This document shows, in pieces, positions 1 through 5,552 of a stretch of DNA of 5,847 bases (the first letter of the stretch is position 1; each line of letters begins with the position of its first letter). The notes under the pieces are model-generated. The model made no database searches. It saw only the letters and a program-made list of their open reading frames with translations, and was not told where the DNA came from. The stretch comes from Gammaproteobacteria bacterium (GTDB taxonomy: Bacteria > Pseudomonadota > Gammaproteobacteria > Ga0077536). The position numbers and the translations under genes are program-made. Location of the stretch: positions 1-5,847 of the forward strand of contig DAOWDI010000018.1 of NCBI GenBank assembly GCA_030639105.1, read 5' to 3'.

Positions 1-602
1 CGCACGGCGACCAGGAGATCTTCACCACCGAGGAGTTGATCGGCGCATTCGACTTCGCCGGCCTGAACAAATCCGCGGCTACTTTCGACTGGAACAAGCT
101 CTTATGGTTAAACCAGCACTACATCCAGCACGCAGCACCAGGGCGATTGGTGGATCTCGCCAAACCCTACCTCAAGGCCGCTGAGATCCCACTCGGTGAC
201 GGTCCCGACATCGGCGCCGCCGTCGAGGCGCAGCGCACCCGTGCTAAGACGCTGGTAGAGATCGCTGAGCAGAGCCACATGTTTTACGGCCATCTGATCC
301 GGGACGAGAACGCTGCGAAGAAGCATTTGCGCCCGGTGATCGGTCCCGCGTTGAAGGTGATCCGTGAGAAATTCGCCGCCCTCGAGAGCTGGGAAGGGGC
401 AGAACTTAAGGACATCGTCGAGCGCACCGCCGCGGAATTCAATATAAAGATGGGCAAAGTCGCACAACCGCTGAGAGTTGCCGTAACCGGATTTTCCGCC
501 TCGCCGTCAATCGACATCACCCTCGAACTCGTGGGCAAGCCGCGCTGTCTCGAGCGCCTCGACGCAGCACTTGTCTACATTGCCGAGCGCGAGGTGGCTT
601 GA
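1..602 (+). CDS. gltX: Glutamyl-tRNA synthetase, C-terminal part (5' end outside window)
   Basis: Cytosolic class I aminoacyl-tRNA synthetase that joins glutamate to tRNA-Glu for translation and, through Glu-tRNA, for tetrapyrrole synthesis. The frame is open from base 3 and reads HGDQEIFTTEELIGAFDF, then SAATFDWNKLLWLNQHYI. This is the typical stretch soon after the KMSKS-type loop of bacterial GltX. The remainder is the helical anticodon-binding domain, including the late segment ITLELVGKPRCLERLDAAL and a normal C-terminus. About 199 residues are present of a family length near 470, so the Rossmann fold with the HIGH and KMSKS motifs lies upstream of the window. The truncation is a window edge, not gene decay. 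The TTG at 36 is an internal Leu codon, not a start. tRNA-Ala and tRNA-Glu follow on the same strand, so co-transcription is possible. Family assignment is firm. Confidence 0.96.
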   Translation, partial: HGDQEIFTTEELIGAFDFAGLNKSAATFDWNKLLWLNQHYIQHAAPGRLVDLAKPYLKAAEIPLGDGPDIGAAVEAQRTRAKTLVEIAEQSHMFYGHLIRDENAAKKHLRPVIGPALKVIREKFAALESWEGAELKDIVERTAAEFNIKMGKVAQPLRVAVTGFSASPSIDITLELVGKPRCLERLDAALVYIAEREVA

Positions 603-687
603 CACTCAAAGGTGCCTCACGTAGTCTCCGCGCCCTCAAGTCGTCGATGGGCTTAAGGATCTGATTAAGCGACAGTTTATACCGCTA

Positions 688-715
688 TTTACTTTTCGCT
701 GACGGACTTTAAACT
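688..715 (+). promoter_or_regulatory. Putative sigma-70 promoter for the tRNA genes
   Basis: TTTACT at 688-693 (4 of 6 to the -35 consensus) and TAAACT at 710-715 (4 of 6 to the -10 consensus) are separated by 16 nt. Transcription would start near 722, about 9 nt before tRNA-Ala. The bases after the -10 are GGCCAC, a GC-rich discriminator of the kind found at stringently controlled stable-RNA promoters. The rest of the 603-730 gap holds no gene. Assigned by eye only; read-through from gltX would serve equally well. Confidence 0.4.
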
Positions 716-730
716 GGCCACTTGTTTTAC

Positions 731-806
<76 letters not shown>

Positions 807-815
807 AATACCGGA

Positions 816-845
816 CTGGATATCGCAACGATGCCAGCCCTTTTT
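816..845 (+). terminator. Small hairpin with T-run between the two tRNA genes
   Basis: CTGG (816-819) pairs with CCAG (834-837), and ATCG (822-825) pairs with CGAT (829-832) around a CAA loop. A 2-nt/1-nt internal bulge separates the two stems. CCC and five Ts (841-845) follow. The shape resembles a weak intrinsic terminator that would partly uncouple tRNA-Glu from tRNA-Ala. It may instead be a spacer structure used in tRNA processing. The stem is short and bulged, so this is tentative. Confidence 0.35.
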
Positions 846-858
846 AGTTGGACAATTC

Positions 859-934
859 GTCCCCTTCGTCTAGAGGCCTAGGACACCGCCCTTTCACGGC
901 GGCAACAGGGGTTCGAATCCCCTAGGGGACGCCA
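859..934 (+). tRNA. tRNA-Glu, anticodon UUC
   Basis: A full 76-nt cloverleaf with encoded CCA (932-934). The acceptor stem pairs GTCCCCT (859-865) with AGGGGAC (924-930), giving the G1-C72 and U2-A71 pairs favoured by GluRS. The anticodon stem is CCGCC/GGCGG with loop CTTTCAC, so the anticodon is TTC and reads GAA and GAG. The variable loop is only CAAC, which fits the missing base 47 typical of tRNA-Glu. The T stem is AGGGG/CCCCT around TTCGAAT, and the discriminator is G. This is the substrate of the gltX product encoded about 260 nt upstream. Confidence 0.97.
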
Positions 935-971
935 ATCTAATCAAAAAGTTACCTGAACAGTCCACAAATCC

Positions 972-995
972 GTGGAACTTTCTGTGGAACTTGTG
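972..995. repeat. Two-copy 12-bp tandem repeat downstream of tRNA-Glu
   Basis: GTGGAACTTTCT (972-983) is followed directly by GTGGAACTTGTG (984-995), with the first nine bases identical. The first GTGGA can also pair with TCCAC at 961-965. It lies in the 133-nt convergent gap between tRNA-Glu and the minus-strand cluster, which holds no gene. No function is assigned. Confidence 0.6.
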
Positions 996-1067
996 CAGAG
1001 CTATATGATTACCTTCCAAGGTATGAGTATTCGGGACGGAGACAGTCATCCACTCCAAGACAACGGC

Positions 1068-1973
1068 TCATCCCAACAAGCCGACGAACGCAAATCCGAT
1101 ACCAATATATATGGATGCTTCAATCGCACCGATCGCGACGTTGCGCTGCTCACCGACTTCCTTGCCGATATCAATGCCGGGAAGGAGAATGAGACGCAGG
1201 GCGATGGATAAGGTGGACTGGGCGACAAACATGAGCACCGCAACCAGGCACCATGCCGCGATCGACAGGCCCAGCAAATCCGGATCGTAGGTGACGACTC
1301 CCGATGTCGCCGTTACCGCCAGTCCGACACCCAGGCGATAGCCGGCGAATCGAACGGCGAGCGCGGCGTTTCCATCAGCAATTTCACCATCCAAGGCCCG
1401 CTCTCCTCCGTGACGTCTTTCGAACACCTTCTTTCGGTACAGCGTGGCGAGAATGAGAATGACCTGCGATGCCACGTAGGCGGCCACAACCATCGCGAGC
1501 CCCATCCAGGTTGCGCCGTCCACCCACATCATCGCGGCTCTCACGATAATCGCAGTCGCGATCATGTTGCCGGCGTCGACGAGGCCCGCGGCCACATTGC
1601 CTTTCATAATCTCCTCGTGAATAGAAACGCCGGGCAAGGCAATGTGATCGAAGACCTTGCGTGTCAACCACATCAACACCATTGCCAATACACCGTATCC
1701 GGCCATCAGGAAAACTTCGTCTGCGTAGCTGCCACCGGTATCACCCGCAACTACCCCCATCATCAGTACCGCAACGGCGATGATCGCGCCGGCGAGGGCA
1801 ATACCGACGGCAAAGTTGTCCTGTTTTGCCAAGACGTCAGTCAAAGAAACGTCGGCAATCGAACTCGCCAGAATACGCAACGCTGCCATGAACCCCAGCA
1901 TCATGATGAAATCGATGGCGTAGTAGTTGATCGACCCATCTTGGAGTATCAACAATGAGGCGAACTGCTCCAT
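1068..1973 (-). CDS. Tandem-duplicated DUF350 (YjfL/UPF0719-like) inner-membrane protein
   Basis: A 301-residue polytopic membrane protein, last gene of the cluster; biochemical role unknown. Two DUF350-like units are visible. The first has DNFAVGIALAGAIIAVAVL near residues 52-70 and LPGVSIHEEIMKGNVAAGLV at 113-132. The second has NAALAVRFAGYRLGVGLAV at 202-220 and LPGIDIGKEVGEQRNVAIGA at 264-283. The paired LPG(V/I)xI and NVAxG motifs show an internal duplication. Hydrophobic stretches at about 18-40, 54-76, 86-103, 133-150, 156-177, 209-226, 234-260 and 279-300 suggest eight membrane passes. A charged loop (RKKVFERRHGGER, about 180-192) separates the halves. E. coli YjfL has about 132 residues and one unit. 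The start is ATG with a long purine ribosome-binding site (1977-1987). The gene lies 48 nt after the lipoprotein gene. Family call strong, function open. Confidence 0.9.
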   Translation of the reverse strand: MEQFASLLILQDGSINYYAIDFIMMLGFMAALRILASSIADVSLTDVLAKQDNFAVGIALAGAIIAVAVLMMGVVAGDTGGSYADEVFLMAGYGVLAMVLMWLTRKVFDHIALPGVSIHEEIMKGNVAAGLVDAGNMIATAIIVRAAMMWVDGATWMGLAMVVAAYVASQVILILATLYRKKVFERRHGGERALDGEIADGNAALAVRFAGYRLGVGLAVTATSGVVTYDPDLLGLSIAAWCLVAVLMFVAQSTLSIALRLILLPGIDIGKEVGEQRNVAIGAIEASIYIGIGFAFVGLLG

Positions 1974-1976
1974 TTT

Positions 1977-1987
1977 CCCTCTCCCCT
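1977..1987 (-). promoter_or_regulatory. Strong ribosome-binding site of the DUF350 gene, after an AT-rich spacer
   Basis: On the minus strand AGGGGAGAGGG ends 3 nt before the ATG, with its AGGGG core well spaced for ribosome binding. This is a far better site than those of the genes joined by 4-nt overlaps, and it supports the start at 1973. The rest of the spacer (1988-2021) is very AT-rich and contains the near-palindrome TTCTATTAGAA (2000-2010). An internal promoter there is possible, but no convincing -35/-10 pair is seen. Confidence 0.6.
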
Positions 1988-2021
1988 GATAAATATAAAT
2001 TCTATTAGAAATGCAACGTTT

Positions 2022-2990
2022 CTATTTACCGCGCGCGCGCGATCTACGAGCACTGCTGCCGAGACTGGATCGTCTCTTCGAGACCCTCTTCGATCCTACA
2101 TTCGATCCCCCTTGGGTCCGGTTCGTGCGCGCGGCGGCATAATTGCTCACGCGAGCATTCCCGGCCGCCGATCCATATTGCTTGGCCGGGGCGGGTGCGG
2201 TGATCCCTTTCGATCTCATGTCGCTGCGACGAGCGCGGGTAAAGCCGCGATCGGCCCTCCCCCCGTAGGTACTGCGACCATAGTCGTTGTAATACGAATA
2301 GCGGTTAGCGCCGCCGTACCAGCTATCGTAGTGGATCGGGCCTCTATGGTATCCCCGCCGGCCCCCTAAGAGATCCGAAAACAGCCTGTACTGCCCGTAA
2401 AATACCCAAAATGATCGGCCGCTGGAATTGCTTTGCCAACGACCGTAGGATGGGTTGCCGACGAGGTAGCTGCCCGGGACGGCATTGCCTTGTATATTCG
2501 CGGTCCGTGCGTCTTTAGGGATATTGACCCGGGCAAGCTCGCCGCCCGATAGATCGGCGAGCGTATTTACAACGTCGAGTAAACTGTCATTGAAGATGGC
2601 GGGGTCGGCTGCCGCATCCACAGAGAAAAGTTCTTCTGTGATCGAGGCAAACTCTTCCTTGTTTCCCGGGGTATCAACGACAGCTGCAAGGCGTTTCTTT
2701 AATCCCTGATAGAGCGGGCCGGATGTGGTCGCATCCTTGCGTAATAAGCCGGCCACGGGTTTCAGCTCGGGCTTTGCTTGGGCGAGCGTATCCGCATAGG
2801 TGCCTATAAGAAGGACGTTGACGAGTTCGCCAGCACTTATCTTCGAGCCGAGAACATCCAGTTTGGCCGCGATCGCCTGTTTTTGCCGCTTGGTTTGTTC
2901 TGTGTAGTTTTGAGAACATCCTTGCACAAAAACCAATGAGATCAGTAGTACGCACGTAAACCAACCGCCAAAAGGTCCGTTTTTCATCAT
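2022..2990 (-). CDS. Predicted lipoprotein with Tyr-rich middle and Arg-rich C-terminal tail
   Basis: A 322-residue protein not recognised as a named family. The N-terminus has a Lys, a hydrophobic core (FTCVLLISLVFV, about 11-22) and the lipobox VQGC with Cys25. This predicts export by Sec, lipid attachment and a position on the periplasmic side. Serine follows the Cys, which would allow outer-membrane sorting. Residues 26-165 look helical and soluble. Residues 175-245 are rich in Tyr, Trp and Gly (SFWVFYGQYRLF, YSYYNDYGRSTYGG). The last 82 residues hold about 21 Arg/Lys and only 2 acidic residues, and end in SSARRSRARGK. The ATG overlaps the channel stop by 4 nt (ATGA) and is preceded by AAAAGGGA, so translation is probably coupled; a second ATG follows directly. 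In E. coli the lipoprotein-like YjfM sits in the comparable cluster, but similarity here is limited to a low-complexity end. Function unknown; a periplasmic partner of the membrane proteins beside it is inferred. Confidence 0.85.
   Translation of the reverse strand: MMKNGPFGGWFTCVLLISLVFVQGCSQNYTEQTKRQKQAIAAKLDVLGSKISAGELVNVLLIGTYADTLAQAKPELKPVAGLLRKDATTSGPLYQGLKKRLAAVVDTPGNKEEFASITEELFSVDAAADPAIFNDSLLDVVNTLADLSGGELARVNIPKDARTANIQGNAVPGSYLVGNPSYGRWQSNSSGRSFWVFYGQYRLFSDLLGGRRGYHRGPIHYDSWYGGANRYSYYNDYGRSTYGGRADRGFTRARRSDMRSKGITAPAPAKQYGSAAGNARVSNYAAARTNRTQGGSNVGSKRVSKRRSSLGSSARRSRARGK
2030..2041. repeat. (CG)6 dinucleotide run at the end of the lipoprotein gene
   Basis: Twelve alternating C and G bases encode part of the terminal SRARGK, just before the TAG stop at 2022-2024. 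Gain or loss of one CG unit would shift frame past the normal stop and change the tail end. It is short, so it may simply reflect Arg/Ala codon use. Confidence 0.7.
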
Positions 2991-4150
2991 CGATCGCTTC
3001 CCTTTTCTCTTGCCATCCCACCTGCATCGCGATTGTGCGGCTTACAAGCAGCAGCTAAGGAGTCACGGACCTGCTTTACGCTCGGTATTGCATTTTCACT
3101 GGCAATAACAAACAAAGCCGACCCATTGATCCGAGTTCGCGCTTGCGGATTTGTTTCGAGCTGACCGGTGTCCGCATCGATATAACCGATGGCGGTCCCC
3201 AGATCATCCTGCATTAGTGTACAGACCACTTCGGACCAAGTCTTGCCGGATATCGCCAGATCATATCGCGCGTATTCATCGGAACTCGAGGTGAACATGT
3301 TCTCGATGATCTGCTCAGACCCCGGCGCCACGAGACCGCGCACCAACATCTCCGGATAGGCCCTCACCGGGCGAATGATAATATCCGCGCCGATTTTCCT
3401 GAACCGTTTGCGATTGCGATCGTCCACGCACTCCGCCAAGACCAAAGCATTCTCAGTGCCAAGGTCGCGCAGATGGTCGAGAATGTCGAATGTGCGGCTG
3501 TCGGCGCCGACGTCGATCTCGTTGCGGGCCAGAATGGCGATAATGCTGGCCTTATCGGCGTCTACACGCTTGAGTGTATCCGGGTCGCTGCCGTCGCCAT
3601 TGTGATGAGTCAGGCCCGGCATCCTCGCGAGTTGCTCGGGGAGACCATCCGGGAACTGGCGTGTGACGATTTGAACCATCTTGTCGCGGTGCGCTCTACT
3701 GGCTCGCAACTGCTCGATGACACGGAGAAAGAATCTTTCACCGTCTTCCCGCGGCGTATTGATGATCAGGATATGGTCGTTCATGTGCCAGCTCCAATTG
3801 CCGGATTTCTTTCGCAATCTGGAATTCGTTCGATAATCGAAATAATCGCCCGCCGCTTTTGCCAGGATGAAAATTCCGCCAAGGTACAGCAGCACCACGG
3901 TAGCGCTACGACCCTTAAGGGTCGTAGCGGATATATCCCCATAACCCACCGTCGTCGCAGTGGTAAACGTGAGCCACACGGCATCATCTATTGTCATGCC
4001 TTCAAAGGCCATCATCGCGATCACATGCAGCACAAAGATCACCATCACGAATAACGATGACCGCAACATCTCGCGCCTCAGTTCGTCTTCGGAAAACGCT
4101 ACACTGCGAAACCGCCGCGCGCGCAGCATCAAACGTATTAAATTGATCAC
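2987..4150 (-). CDS. Two-TM potassium channel with RCK-type cytosolic domain
   Basis: A 387-residue inner-membrane K+-selective channel. After a basic N-terminus (RARRFRSVAF), TM1 is at about 31-49, the pore helix and filter TFTTATTVGYGD at 61-72, and TM2 at about 82-100 with a possible hinge glycine pair (LGGIF). Such proteins act as tetramers. Residues 124-285 resemble an RCK/TrkA-N domain: the strand DHILIIN, then HNGDGSDPDTLKRVDADKAS (183-202), then RFRKIGADIIIRP (249-261). The usual GxGxxG nucleotide loop is absent; NTPREDGERF stands in its place, so classical NAD binding is doubtful. Residues 290-365 may form an RCK-C-like module. The start is GTG, overlapping the previous stop by 4 nt (GTGA), with no clear ribosome-binding site, which points to translational coupling. 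A later ATG at Met8 also lacks a site. The downstream overlap with the lipoprotein gene is ATGA. E. coli yjfIJKL has no channel gene, so this is an added part. Channel assignment is firm; ligand unknown. Confidence 0.93.
   Translation of the reverse strand: MINLIRLMLRARRFRSVAFSEDELRREMLRSSLFVMVIFVLHVIAMMAFEGMTIDDAVWLTFTTATTVGYGDISATTLKGRSATVVLLYLGGIFILAKAAGDYFDYRTNSRLRKKSGNWSWHMNDHILIINTPREDGERFFLRVIEQLRASRAHRDKMVQIVTRQFPDGLPEQLARMPGLTHHNGDGSDPDTLKRVDADKASIIAILARNEIDVGADSRTFDILDHLRDLGTENALVLAECVDDRNRKRFRKIGADIIIRPVRAYPEMLVRGLVAPGSEQIIENMFTSSSDEYARYDLAISGKTWSEVVCTLMQDDLGTAIGYIDADTGQLETNPQARTRINGSALFVIASENAIPSVKQVRDSLAAACKPHNRDAGGMAREKGSDR
3904..3929. repeat. Perfect 26-bp palindrome inside the channel gene
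   Basis: CGCTACGACCCTT (3904-3916) is followed at once by its exact reverse complement (3917-3929), with no mismatch and no spacer. The flanking bases at 3903 and 3930 do not pair. It encodes SATTLKGRSAT (residues about 74-84), between the selectivity filter and TM2. In RNA it would give a stem of about 11 bp closed by a UUAA loop. No U-run follows on the coding strand, so it is not a standard terminator. Confidence 0.95.
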
Positions 4151-4809
4151 GCGCTAGATTCGCTACTCCGAGGCCACAACTCCTCAATCTTTCTCACCGG
4201 TAAGAATACGCATAATTGGCTCTCCGTCCGGCCTCCGTCGAAGACTCGGAACTCCAGACTTCGCCCGCGGTCGTCGCTAACCAGCAAAGAGTAGTCACAA
4301 CCCACCTCCCCTGCATTCAGGGTAGCCGGCAATGCCTTATTTCTATAATCACCTTGGTAAAGATAGGCCTTGACATGGGCCTCTTGGCGGTATTTCGTCC
4401 CCACCCACGGTTGAACTTCTTGAGGGATCTTGTCCAAACTACGTGTAGAGATTGTATGCTGATCACCGCTATCCGGTGCAAGAACCTCACCAATACCTTT
4501 TTCTTTAAAGGCAGCGAAAAGAACATCCGGCAGAACCTCGAGCGCTATTTCCGCCGTATCGTCATCCACGATGCGCAACCGGACTGAATGTTTCACGCCC
4601 GATAACAGAAAATATGTCCGTTTCGTTGCATCACCCCCAATATCGAGCGTCTCGATCCGATCGACGGTATAGCCTTCGCCACTGATCTCGGCCTGGTCCG
4701 CGAATCCAAAGCGGATAATATCCCCCGGTTCGAGGTCGCGCGGGTGCTCGAGGATCCGAGGACTCTCATCCCGGTCCTTACCGAGGCCGAATCGCTTCAA
4801 GAGACTCAC
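4147..4809 (-). CDS. YjfK-position cytosolic protein (DUF2491-like, tentative)
   Basis: A 220-residue soluble protein with no signal peptide or membrane segment. The short N-terminus MSLLKRFGLGK resembles an amphipathic leader. It is followed by LEPGDIIRFGF (26-36), a beta-rich middle (YFLLSGVKHSVRLRIVDDD, 66-84), and a C-terminal part with CDYSLLVSDDRGRSLEFRVF (171-190), DGGRTESQLC and KIEELWP. It occupies the place of yjfK, straight after the PspA-family gene, and its length matches E. coli YjfK (about 219). The assignment therefore rests mainly on position and size; sequence likeness by eye is weak, and a DUF4178-type fold is another option. It starts with GTG 12 nt after the PspA stop behind a poor ribosome-binding site (GGGG). 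It ends in a GTGA overlap with the channel gene, so it is probably made in step with both. No catalytic motif is visible. Confidence 0.6.
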   Translation of the reverse strand: MSLLKRFGLGKDRDESPRILEHPRDLEPGDIIRFGFADQAEISGEGYTVDRIETLDIGGDATKRTYFLLSGVKHSVRLRIVDDDTAEIALEVLPDVLFAAFKEKGIGEVLAPDSGDQHTISTRSLDKIPQEVQPWVGTKYRQEAHVKAYLYQGDYRNKALPATLNAGEVGCDYSLLVSDDRGRSLEFRVFDGGRTESQLCVFLPVRKIEELWPRSSESSA

Positions 4810-4821
4810 CTGCGAGCCCCG

Positions 4822-5517
4822 TCAATGAGCGGACTTGCGCGCGTTGATGCGCTCTAAAATGGCATCACGCGACGGCTTGTTGGCGCCGATACCGGCGGCC
4901 GCCAATTTGGCTTTGAGATCGTCACCGTTCTCGATGTTGGCGAGTTCTCTGGCCGCGTCCATGCGATGGCGCCGCTCCTCCTGCCGGGCTTTTATCCGCT
5001 TCATGCGTTCGGCCGCGGTAGCCATTGAGGCGGATGATCCGGAATGCTGGGCCGCGGTCGCCTCAGCCGCTCTCTGGGCATATTCCGTCGCTTTTATATT
5101 CTTTACTTCACGCTCCATGGCCTTGACTCCGCGTTCGGTGTCAAGGACGCTCGCTTTGATGCGCCTGACATTTGCATCCAGTTGCGTATGCACTTCGCGC
5201 TGCGCCGCGAGATCATCTTCGATCTCCGCAATTTTATCGACGATTTCGTTTAACAAACCGTCGTTGCCCTTCTCGCTTGCCTGGCCCGCATATTCCTCGT
5301 GTTCAGCGAGGCTAGCCTCGAGTTCATTGACCCGTTTTTTGGTCGTTTTCTCTTGCGCCATAACCCCCGTCAGCGCGCTCTTAGACTTGGCCAGATCGCC
5401 CTTGGCATCCCGGATCTTCTGCTCCAGCGCGGGAATTGCCTGTGAATCCGCTAAAGCCTCGCCCGTCGCATTCACATGCCCACGCACCGAATCAACCAAT
5501 TCATTTAACCAACCCAT
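4822..5517 (-). CDS. yjfJ: PspA/IM30-family membrane-stress protein (YjfJ-like)
   Basis: A 231-residue peripheral inner-membrane protein. Members of this ESCRT-III-like family assemble into rings or rods on damaged or curved membranes and limit proton leak. The N-terminus MGWLNELVDSVRGHVNATGE gives an amphipathic helix. Residues 25-150 form a long coiled coil (LEQKIRDAKGDLAKSKSAL, KKRVNELEASLAEHEE, KIAEIEDDLAAQREVHTQLD). A linker rich in Ala and Ser (148-170) precedes helices with RMKRIKARQEERRHRMDAAR and a final DAILERINARK. Length and order match E. coli YjfJ (232 residues). The PspF-binding role of true PspA cannot be inferred, and no pspF, pspB or pspC is present here. The ATG is supported by AAGGAG at 5526-5531 with 8-nt spacing, the best ribosome-binding site in the cluster, so this may be the most abundant product. 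A DUF2170 gene lies 35 nt upstream. Confidence 0.92.
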   Translation of the reverse strand: MGWLNELVDSVRGHVNATGEALADSQAIPALEQKIRDAKGDLAKSKSALTGVMAQEKTTKKRVNELEASLAEHEEYAGQASEKGNDGLLNEIVDKIAEIEDDLAAQREVHTQLDANVRRIKASVLDTERGVKAMEREVKNIKATEYAQRAAEATAAQHSGSSASMATAAERMKRIKARQEERRHRMDAARELANIENGDDLKAKLAAAGIGANKPSRDAILERINARKSAH

Positions 5518-5552
5518 GATATATTCTCCTTAAACCAAAGTGTTCCCCAGAA

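Noticed and set aside
36..602. A separate 188-residue gene beginning at TTG 36
   Set aside because: The same frame is open upstream to base 3 and reads conserved GltX residues (HGDQEIFTTEE), so the TTG is an internal codon of a truncated gene.
599..627. TTGACA at the gltX stop codon as a -35 box with TAGTCT as the -10
   Set aside because: The -35 is perfect but the -10 matches only 3 of 6 bases, and the start would lie about 100 nt before the tRNA. The nearer 688-715 pair fits better.
651..670. Inverted repeat GCTTAA/TTAAGC with an 8-nt spacer as a gltX terminator
   Set aside because: The six-bp stem is AT-rich and no T-run follows; too weak to call.
945..981. Minus-strand terminator for the cluster built from AAAGT/ACTTT and TCCAC/GTGGA
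   Set aside because: Although a T-run is present, the two 5-bp stems are separated by an 11-nt one-sided bulge, which is not a credible intrinsic terminator.
5307..5320. Perfect 14-bp palindrome CGAGGCTAGCCTCG in the PspA-family gene
   Set aside because: This length is not unusual in a window of this size, and the site lies in ordinary coding sequence. A 12-bp palindrome at 5822-5833 was rejected likewise.
4835..5533. Long plus-strand frame of 232 codons opposite the PspA-family gene
   Set aside because: It mirrors the coding strand of a clear coiled-coil gene, has a low-complexity Ser/Ala-rich product and lacks a ribosome-binding site. Similar antisense frames at 1410-1958 and 3473-4054 were rejected for the same reasons.
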